Assembly (NCBI GenBank): GCA_035610835.1
Contig: CM069454.1
Span: 68,768,291-68,832,290, forward strand
DNA from: Ophiura sarsii
Lineage: Eukaryota > Echinodermata > Ophiuroidea > Amphilepidida > Ophiuridae
Reading direction: 5' to 3'
DNA: 64,000 nucleotides
This document shows, one piece after another, positions 55,791 to 64,000 of the stretch. The notes beneath the pieces were generated by a model. It ran no database searches. It had not been told where the DNA came from and worked only from the letters and a program-made list of their open reading frames with translations. The translations under genes were made by a program, and so were the position numbers. Numbering within the stretch: position 1 is the stretch's first letter; the number at the start of each line of letters is the position of its first letter.

Positions 55791-57121
55791 ATGATATTTA
55801 CAAGGAACTCAAACTTGACTCGAAGCTGTCTGGACCCCATGCAAATATCAGACGCTAATTTTTCACTTCAGTACACTGCAAGGGCCTTATAATAAATGAA
55901 CTTTTTGTTTGGAGTTGATTTTCATATAGTTACGGCAAAACTCCTATTTTATGGACAGAGGGATCTTTGAAGGAGGAGCGCTTTTTGGGGGGGGGGGGGG
56001 GGGGGGGGGAGGGGAGAAGGAATCCCTCAGAGAAACAACAAGATTTAGTGATATTTCCCAATCTCAAAACTTGAATGAACAAAAACATGAAAAAATGAAA
56101 AACTTCCTCCAAAATTTTGAAAAAATTAAATTAAAAAAGTATTACAAAAATCTCAAATTCAAAAATGTGGGATTGAGTGAGTGGCCTTGATGAACAGTTT
56201 TCAATGCCTTAAAAACCTGTAGGTTATTCTAATTATGATGGAAGATAACAGACAAAAAAATGGACTATTCTAACAATCAAAACACATTTATTTGATGGCC
56301 TTATTCTGAATACACCATGCGTGTTTGTGAGCATTCAAGACCAGTAGGGAGTTGTTCATACGACAAGTACAGAATACATTAGTCACATTAGCGTGACTAA
56401 AACAAGGGGAAGAAGAACACAATTTGATATTATGACAAGTTTAAAATTACACGATTGTGACAGGCTGTTAGATATATCAGCAGACTAGACCGCCCCTTAG
56501 AGTAGCAGGCTGCTATACAGTGTTAGGGCTTTATTTCTGCAAAGAGACAGTTTTGCTGATTAATCAAGGGAGTAATTGATGTGATTTGTTAATTTCACCC
56601 ATTGATCATTTTTTCCTCATAGACGCAGTATGCAATGGTAACATTTCAAGAGATATAATGTTTGAAGTACAATATCTGTGTGAAAATAAGCGAAACTATT
56701 CCCCTGCTAAAAATCTCCTCTTCTTATACAGTATTCATGATAGCAAATTAGGCTGGCGACAAATTTTGACATGAAATCTCTAAATAGAAGTCTTGGATTT
56801 TGTGATAACATGATATTTCATTTCAAAAAGTCCAAATCAGGATAAACTAGAAAGTGATAAGGCTGATTGATATCATACATAAATAGCATCATTATGCTGA
56901 TATCTACAACAGCAATTTGTAAATTTATGATTTACTACTGATAACAATATGTGAAGCTGTTATCTTGATAGTAATATGCTAACATGCTACCTATGTATAG
57001 TCTATTTATCTATCACGAGACAGTGACGTAACTGCGTCATTTCCTAATTGAAGCACATAAATGTGTGTCTTCTATAGACGCTGGTGCACACCCACATACA
57101 CACAGAAAGATAGATGATACA
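55791..57121. other. Unassigned spacer with a 24-base poly-G run
   Basis: No gene is recognised. The G run is at 55987-56010. The plus-strand frame through it (55951-56190) is an artefact. A degenerate GCTGATAGCAATATT motif appears as the array approaches. Confidence 0.45.
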
Positions 57122-60100
57122 TTTTGATATGATATCCAGAGCTGATAGCAATATTTTTATATTTTATCTACTGCTGATAGCAATATTTTGATATGCTATA
57201 TACTGATGAAAGCAATATGTTGATATGCTATCTACTGATGATAGCAATATGTTGATATGCTATATACTGATGATAGCAATAGTTTGATATGCTATCTACT
57301 GCTGATAGCAACATCTACTGCTGATAGCAATATTTTGATATGCTATCTACTGCTGATAGCAATATTTTGATATGCTATCTACTGATGATAGCAATATTTT
57401 GATATGCTATCTAATGCTGATAGCAATATTTTGATATTCTATCTACTGCTGATAGCAATATTTTGATATGCTATCTAATGCTGATAGCAATATGTTGATA
57501 TGCTATCTACTGCTGATAGCAACATCTACTGCTGATAGCAATATTTTATATTCTATCTACTGCTGATAGCAATATTTTGATATGCTATCTACTGCTGATA
57601 GCAATATTTTTATATTTTATCTACTGCTGATAGCAATAGTTTGATATGCTATATACTGATGATAGCAATAGTTTGATATGCTATATACTGATGAAAGCAA
57701 TATGTTGATATGCTATCTACTGCTGATAGCAATATGTTGATATGCTATCTACTGCTGATAGCAATATTTTGATATGCTATCTACTGCTGATAGCAATATT
57801 TTGATATGCTATCTACTGCTGATAGCAATATTTTGATATGCTATCTACTGCTGATAGCAATATGTTGATATGCTATATACTGATGAAAGCAACATCTACT
57901 GCTGATAGCAATATGTTGATATGCTATATACTGATGAAAGCAATATGTTGATATGCTATCTACTGCTGATAGCAATATGTTGATATGCTATATACTGCTG
58001 ATAGCAATATGTTGATATGCTATCTACTGCTGATAGCAATATGTTGATATGCTATCTACTGCTGATAGCAATATTTTGATATGCTTTCTACTGCTGATAG
58101 CAATATTTTGATATGCTATCTACTGCTGATAGCAATATGTTGATATGCTATCTACTGCTGATAGCAATATGTTGATATGCTATATACTGCTGATAGCAAC
58201 ATCTACTGCTGATAGCAACATCTACTGCTGATAGCAATATGTTGATATGCTATCTACTGCTGATAGCAATATTTTGATATGCTGTCTACTGCTGATAGCA
58301 ATATTTTGATATGCTATCTACTGCTGATAGCAACATCTACTGATGATAGCAATATTTTGATATGCTATATACTGATGATAGCAATAGTTTGATATGCTAT
58401 ATACTGATGATAGCAATAGTTTGATATGCTATCTACTGCTGATAGCAATATGTTGATATGCTATCTACTGCTGATAGCAATATGTTGATATGCTATATAC
58501 TGCTGATAGCAATATGTTGATATGCTATCTACTGCTGATAGCAATATGTTGATATGCTATCTACTGCTGATAGCAATATTTTGATATGCTTTCTACTGCT
58601 GATAGTAATATTTTGATATGCTATCTACTGCTGATAGCAATATGTTGATATGCTATCTACTGCTGATAGCAATATGTTGATATGCTATATACTGCTGATA
58701 GCAACATCTACTGCTGATAGCAACATCTACTGCTGATAGCAATATGTTGATATGCTATCTACTGCTGATAGCAATATTTTGATATGCTATATCTACTGAT
58801 GATAGCAATATTTTGATATGCTATATACTGATGATAGCAATAGTTTGATATGCTATATACTGATGATAGCAATAGTTTGATATGCTATCTACTGCTGATA
58901 GCAATATGTTGATATGCTATCTACTGCTGATAGCAATATGTTGATATGCTATATACTGCTGATAGCAATATGTTGATATGCTATCTACTGCTGATAGCAA
59001 TATGTTGATATGCTATCTACTGCTGATAGCAATATTTTGATATGCTTTCTACTGCTGATAGCAATATTTTGATATGCTATCTACTGCTGATAGCAATATG
59101 TTGATATGCTATCTACTGCTGATAGCAATATGTTGATATGCTATATACTGCTGATAGCAATATGTTGATATGCTATATACTGCTGATAGCAACATCTACT
59201 GCTGATAGCAATATGTTGATATGCTATCTACTGCTGATAGCAATATTTTGATATGCTATCTACTGCTGATAGCAATATTTTGATATGCTATCTACTGCTG
59301 ATAGCAATATTTTGATATGCTATCTACTGCTGATAGCAATATGTTGATATGCTATATACTGATGAAAGCAACATCTACTGCTGATAGCAATATGTTGATA
59401 TGCTATATACTGATGAAAGCAATAGTTTGATATGCTATCTACTGATGATAGCAATATGTTGATATGCTATTTACTGATGATAGCAATATTTTGATATGCT
59501 ATCTACTGCTGATAGCAACATCTACTGCTGATAGCAATATTTTGATATGCTATCTACTGATGATAGCAATATGTTGATATGCTATATACTGATGAAAGCA
59601 ATAGTTTGATATGCTATATACTGATGAAAGCAATATGTTGATATGCTATATACTGATGATAGCAATATGTTGATATGCTATCTACTGCTGATAGCAATAT
59701 TTTGATATGCTATCTACTGCTGATAGCAATATTTTGATATGCTTTCTACTGATGATAGCAATATTTTGATATGCTATCTACTGCTGATAGCAATATGTTG
59801 ATATGCTATCTACTGCTGATAGCAACATCTACTGCTGATAGCAATATTTTGATATGCTATATACTGATGAAAGCAATAGTTTGATATGCTATCTACTGCT
59901 GATAGCAATATGTTGATATGCTATCTACTGCTGATAGCAATATTTTGATATTCTATCTACTGCTGATAGCAACATCTACTGCTGATAGCAATATTTTGAT
60001 ATGCTATATACTGATGAAAGCAATAGTTTGATATGCTATCTACTGCTGATAGCAATATGTTGATATGCTATCTACTGCTGATAGCAATATTTTGATATTC

Positions 60101-60676
60101 TATCTACTGCTGATAGCAACATCTACTGCTGATAGCAATATTTTGATATGCTATCTACTGATGATAGCAATATGTTGATATGCTATATACTGATGAAAGC
60201 AATAGTTTGATATGCTATCTACTGATGATAGCAATATTTTGATATGCTATCTACTGCTGATAGCAATATTTTGATATGCTATATACTGATGAAAGCAATA
60301 GTTTGATATGCTATCTACTGATGATAGCAATATTTTGATATGCTATCTACTGCTGATAGCAATATTTTGATATGCTATCTACTGATGAAAGCAATAGTTT
60401 GATATGCTATCTACTGCTGATAGCAACATCTACTGCTGATAGCAATATTTTGATATGCTATCTACTGATGATAGCAATATGTTGATATGCTATATACTGA
60501 TGATAGCAATATTTTGATATGCTATCTACTGCTGATAGCAATATTTTGATATGCTATATACTGATGAAAGCAATAGTTTGATATGCTATATACTGATGAA
60601 AGCAATATGTTGATATGCTATTTACTGATGATAGCAATATGTTGATATGCTATTTACTGATGATAGCAATATTTTG
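57122..60676. repeat. 32-bp hairpin satellite, about 111 copies
   Basis: The unit is TATCTACTGCTGATAGCAAT plus ATTTTGATATGC. GCTATC and GATAGC form a hairpin with loop TACTGCT, extended by ATAT/ATAT with one bulge. Variants are ATATACTGATGAAAGC, ATGTTGATATGC, a shortened 19/20-bp unit with AACATCTACTGC, and TTTCTACTGC. The rare TTTCTAC variant and its neighbours recur at about 58084, 58589 and 59045 (spacings about 505 and 456 bp), so blocks of 14-16 units were copied. No frame is stop-free for long. The array edges fade gradually. Confidence 0.97.
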
Positions 60677-60972
60677 AAATATCTCCTGAAATGCTCTGAT
60701 ATTATGTTTTCTACTGATAAAGGCCACATTTGGAAATAGAAACCTTTTCATACCTTCATGATTACCAAGCCATTATGCCCTTATACAAAACCTAGTTAGT
60801 TCAGACGTAAAAAGAACTGAAAAGAGCACACCTGTTGAACCTATACTACCGTACAAGTTATTGAATGGTGTATCCAAGATGAGGTATTATGTTGGTACCT
60901 GACACAATAAAGGTGGCAAATTAATTGTCACATGTTCTTACCCTACAGATGGGTTTAATCCTCCATATTCTA
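60677..60972. other. Unassigned spacer
   Basis: No gene recognised. Confidence 0.45.
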
Positions 60973-61258
60973 GGTAGCACCTCTCCTCTTGTGATCCAAA
61001 TTTGAAATGCATAATGAAACGTGGTGAACACAATCTATGCTAACCATGGCATATCCCTTTGATATGCTATCTACTGCTGATAGCAACCCAAATAGGTTAT
61101 AAAGATGATAAACTGGTGATATTCTGGGGGAAATTATAACCCACTTCTCTTCTTTTGGTTCAAATTTGATATGTACAGCAAACGTGTGCTGCACACTAAC
61201 AAATATCTATGGCATATCCTCTTGACCTAAAAAGGACATAAAAGATGAACCAGAGAGA
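60973..61258. repeat. Diverged direct duplication, one copy carrying a hairpin monomer
   Basis: Copy 1 (about 60973-61110) and copy 2 (about 61138-61258) share TCT(C/T)CTCTT, CAAATTTGA.ATG, ATGGCATATCC.[CT]TTGA and AAAGATGA. Between TTGA and CC, copy 1 has about 25 extra bases that are the hairpin unit. Confidence 0.7.
61059..61087 (+). repeat. Lone hairpin monomer
   Basis: TTGATATGCTATCTACTGCT and GATAGCAA match the main array unit exactly. It sits in one of two diverged copies; the other copy lacks it. Confidence 0.85.
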
Positions 61259-61442
61259 GAAAGAATATGGATTCAATATTGTTTGAGATAGCAGGGTAGA
61301 CATGTATGGCAATTATTTGTAATACGTGCCAATTGGCCATGAGGGCTGTGTAATCAGCTGTTTGGTAGTCTATGGGAATGTATGCACAGTGTGCTATGCT
61401 TGTCTGCTTCTGCTAATTCACTAAAGTTGCATTTCAGGTCTT
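61259..61442. other. Unassigned spacer
   Basis: No gene recognised. Confidence 0.45.
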
Positions 61443-61654
61443 AACCCTAACCCCCCCCCCCCCCCCCCCCACCCCCAAATGCTCAAAATATACTACTTCT
61501 AAGCCGATCTCCAAGCGCATGTGCGGATGGTTTCGATGACGTTATCAACCAAGCCTATATAGTAAGCGCAGTATACTGTGCGAGTAGCTGAGGGTCGTGG
61601 CTTAGTGGGTAGGACGATGTCCGAAGGGTCCCGCATCAATTCTCAGCCGTTTTA
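61443..61654 (+). mobile_element. tRNA-derived SINE copy 1, with poly-C run
   Basis: Starts TAACCCTAACCC and a C run (61451-61470), then shares CTTCTAAGCC and TAGCTGAGGGT with the next copy. A-box match TGGCTTAGTGGG (61598-61609). The B-box region GCATCAATTC is degraded. Confidence 0.65.
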
Positions 61655-61805
61655 GTAACCCTAACCCACCAAATGCCAAAAATACCACTTCTAAGCCTAT
61701 CTGCACGAACAAGTAGCTGAGGGTAGTGGCTTAGTGGTTGAGAAGACGACCCGACATCCGGATCGATTCCCGGCCGGTCCCTGGCGATTTTGTTGGTGTT
61801 TTCTC
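61655..61805 (+). mobile_element. tRNA-derived SINE copy 2
   Basis: Begins TAACCCTAACCC directly after copy 1. A-box TGGCTTAGTGGTTGAG (61727-61742) and B-box GGATCGATTCC (61760-61770) are close to the pol III consensus and correctly spaced. The end of the SINE is not defined. An ORF from 61738 simply reads through it. Confidence 0.7.
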
Positions 61806-62136
61806 TTCAAAAATTGAATTAAAAACACAGTTAGAGGGTTTAGGTTATAATATTTGGAGTAGTTATGGTTCTTCCCTATTCACAAACTTTGCTAGATTTA
61901 AACAAGATGTTTTATTTGGAGTAAAACACCCTATAAATTGCGAGTTTAAAAATGTTTTCAATTTTTAATGATTCTGAGATAAATTGTCTCTACAGAAAGC
62001 TATCAAAACATTTATGGCTCAAAGATGACCTCCAGCTTTATGTGATATCAATGCAAATATATCTGTGACCACATCACATTATAGTGTGCACATAAACAAC
62101 AATTTTTGCCCAGTGGTTTCAGTCAACATGGACTTT
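61806..62136. other. Unassigned spacer
   Basis: No gene recognised. Confidence 0.45.
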
Positions 62137-62563
62137 GGGTACGCACGATCGTTCCAAAAATCACGGAAACGGTTACTTTTCCGTATGTCCGCGGACATTT
62201 ATGTCCGTGATTCCCACAAATAAGGGGTGTTTATGGAAGCTTTGTCCGCAATTTTAAAAAAATAGGGGTCATTTTTAAAGCTACATGTATGTCTGCCATT
62301 TCTAAAAATTAGAATGATAGTTGTGTCGTATATCAAATTGTCCTGGGAATAGGAAAAAGGGGTATTTAGAACCAAATGTGTCCTTCGTTTTGCGCAAAAA
62401 GAGGAATTTCTTAGAAAGTGTCCTTAAAATGGTGAAAAAGGGGGTTATTTTCAGGCAAAATGTCCGCGCTTTTGGGCAAAAAGGGGATCAAATTAGCAAA
62501 AGTGTCAGTCCAAACGTCGTCAAATAGGGGGGTATTTCGAGATCTTGAAACGTTCGTGTGGTA
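62137..62563. mobile_element. Possible G-rich MITE with TACGCACGATCGTT ends
   Basis: The left TACGCACGATCGTTCC and the right AACGTTCGTGTGGTA are imperfect inverted ends. The interior has loose repeats (AAAAGGGG, GTGTCC.T...A) like the G-capped element at 19739. No clear target duplication. Confidence 0.45.
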
Positions 62564-62996
62564 AGCCTCTGAATACGAAGAGAGAACAACTGGCATTTTT
62601 GGCCAGTTCACTGGCATCAGTCCATGTCAGCCCATAAAAGTTGAAATTATTCAAACTTACAAAATTAAATTCCCACCCGCACAATGAAATCTGTTGATGT
62701 TGGACTAACTAACCATATTTGTCCTGTACTGACGCAGAAATGTTTGTGTCTATGACTACAATCTGATCAGGCAAATCAGTCTGAAATAGAAAATATCTAA
62801 TATTCAGTCCTCCAGTATTTTGCAAAGCTACATTTTGCAGAAAACCCCATCAAAAATGGACACTTAATTCCAAAGATAGGAGTTACTAAAGGAATTTCAA
62901 AATAATAGAAAACAAGCATTTCTATCCTTTGTTAGGTTATATCTCAAAATCAATATTTGGGACTTCAGGACTGATTTTGCTTGATCACATCACATA
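62564..62996. other. Unassigned spacer
   Basis: No gene recognised. Confidence 0.45.
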
Positions 62997-63422
62997 GAGC
63001 GTGTTTCTGCTGGGGAAGAAACCACTAATAAACGCTAAATTTGCCCAGTAGAAACAGGCAGAACCCGGCAATAATCGGTATTTTTGGTAATCCCAAAAAC
63101 CTTCACAAACCAGGTTTGGAACCAGCAATAATCGGCAATAATCGGCAATAAACCCAATAGAAACAGAAATGCGATTCTTAGCGGTTTGCGCCGTGAACCG
63201 TGTCACGCTGGGTTATACACATTATTGTGAAGCAATATTTTTCAGGTGCGGTGGCATTGTTAGGTATTACAAAAGGTCAAATGTCGTGGCCCATCAGCTA
63301 GGATCGATAAACTTAGCGGTAACTTTTCGCGAGTAGAAATAGGGGGGGATTAAAAACTGACCGATTGAAACTTAGAGTTTATTAGCGTTTACTTTTTACA
63401 GTGCCCCAGCAGAAACACGCTC
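62997..63422. mobile_element. MITE with GAGCGTGTTTCTGCTGGGG ends
   Basis: The 19-bp left end is exactly mirrored at 63404-63422. ATA flanks both ends (62994-62996, 63423-63425). The inner pair TAAACGCTAA / TTAGCGTTTA is also inverted. Within it ATCGGCAATA recurs three times near 63065-63150. No coding. A 3-bp duplication would fit PIF/Harbinger-type integration, but that is inference. Confidence 0.85.
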
Positions 63423-63698
63423 ATAATGTGCTGACAACCCCCCTCAAACTTCAGGTGATACAGGTTATGTCTTGTATGTCATCAATAACCATTCATGCAG
63501 ACATTTAGATGAGACAATTGAACACGGGGGTGGTTTGCTCCATAACGCGCTTACGCATGGTGTACTCATCGTATGGATACAGATGGAATGTTTGTGGGTT
63601 ATTCGATCCTAACAGGGGTAAAAGTTGTCAAATGTGGACAATAAAATGTACTTATTTCTTTGATAAATGTCCTAAGTATGATTGTTGAAGAATGAGTA

Positions 63699-63855
63699 TA
63701 AAGGTATTGTTTTTAGACCGTACCCGTGTAATATTGTCTGACAGAAATGCGTTCGGTAAGTATTATTTTTCGCATTGTTCTACTTAAAATAATACTATCG
63801 TCCGCATTTATGTCAGACAATAAAACATGGGTACGGTCTAAAAACAATACCTTTA
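63699..63855. mobile_element. 157-bp foldback element
   Basis: TAAAGGTATTGTTTTTAGAC plus CGTACCC on the left is the exact reverse complement of the right end. Inner arms (TTGTCTGACA.AAATGCG) continue the match to a loop near 63760-63790. The AAGG...CCTT boundary resembles the TTAA-AGG group, but TTAA is not present. Confidence 0.82.
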
Positions 63856-63877
63856 TTCTCTAAATATCACCCCAAAA

Positions 63878-64000
63878 ACTTCTGGTGACATGGATAATAT
63901 CCCATATGTCACGCTGAAATGCTGACGCCACCGCAAACTTATGGTGACACGGATAATATCCCATACGTCACGCTGAAATGCTGACGCCACCGCAAACTTA
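63878..64000. repeat. 59-bp tandem repeat, 2 copies, continuing past the window
   Basis: CCCATATGTCACGCTGAAAT and then GCTGACGCCACCGCAAACTT occur at 63901 and again at 63960. The second copy reaches the last base. Confidence 0.85.

Noticed and set aside
61441..61460. Chromosome end or telomere
   Set aside because: Only two TAACCC-like units before a C run. The sequence continues normally on both sides.

Overview
This window looks like nuclear DNA of an animal, most likely a marine invertebrate. The evidence is Tc1/mariner-type transposase relics, decayed non-LTR retrotransposon ends, tRNA-derived SINE-like copies, many short inverted-repeat transposons (MITEs) and long minisatellite arrays. 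There are no operons, no ribosome-binding-site architecture, and no host gene that I can name. I cannot fix the species. I found no confident intact protein-coding gene, no rRNA, no functional tRNA gene, no CRISPR array and no bacterial or phage module.

Layout. About one third of the window (roughly 22 kb by adding the arrays) is tandem repeat: a 43-bp unit at 311-1948; 44-bp at 4603-5132; 24-bp at 5868-7799; 34/35-bp at 8290-12059; 34-bp at 12062-14084 (split); 22-bp at 21383-21625; 24-bp at 27054-27627; 27-bp at 29781-33031; a modular 68/48/37/36-bp array at 33520-34773; 56-bp at 36846-39365; 55-bp at 46864-47824; ~29-33-bp at 48356-48749; 14-bp at 50433-50896; 52-bp at 50965-51480; 62-bp at 52755-53010; ~180-bp at 55262-55790; 32-bp at 57122-60676; and 59-bp at 63878-64000, running off the end. 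Long open frames inside the 24- and 27-bp arrays arise because the period is divisible by three. They are not genes.

Between the arrays lie recognisable mobile elements. There are two Tc1-like foldback derivatives (2729-3768, 53860-54439). A TA-targeted family with CAGGGTGTA-type ends has members at 15142-16144, 23874-24401 and 28080-28769, and a lone end near 29494. Two TTAA-flanked MITEs butt together at 18537-19307, and a third TTAA-flanked foldback lies at 23191-23563. A G-capped element with an 8-bp target duplication lies at 19739-20183. Retroelement coding relics lie at 21898-22158 (minus), 42020-42299 (plus) and 52017-52246 (plus).

Several insertions can be dated relative to their targets, because flanking target duplications restore the interrupted sequence exactly. 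A 460-bp element sits in the 24-bp array, a 1.7-kb composite sits in the 34-bp array, a 497-bp element is nested in a CAGGGTGTA element, a 104-bp hairpin element splits a retroelement reading frame, and a 5'-truncated LINE tail sits in a duplicated block.

The most distinctive signal is a short hairpin, GCTATC-TACTGCT-GATAGC. It forms the 32-bp array of about 111 copies at 57122-60676. It also occurs as lone monomers in both orientations (54600-54631, 61059-61087), in a related form at 12908-12930, in repeated clusters at 51720-53050, and as the core of the modular array at 33520-34773. At 61059 a diverged neighbouring copy of the same sequence lacks it, which suggests that it spreads as a discrete unit. 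Most other array monomers here also carry a short inverted pair.
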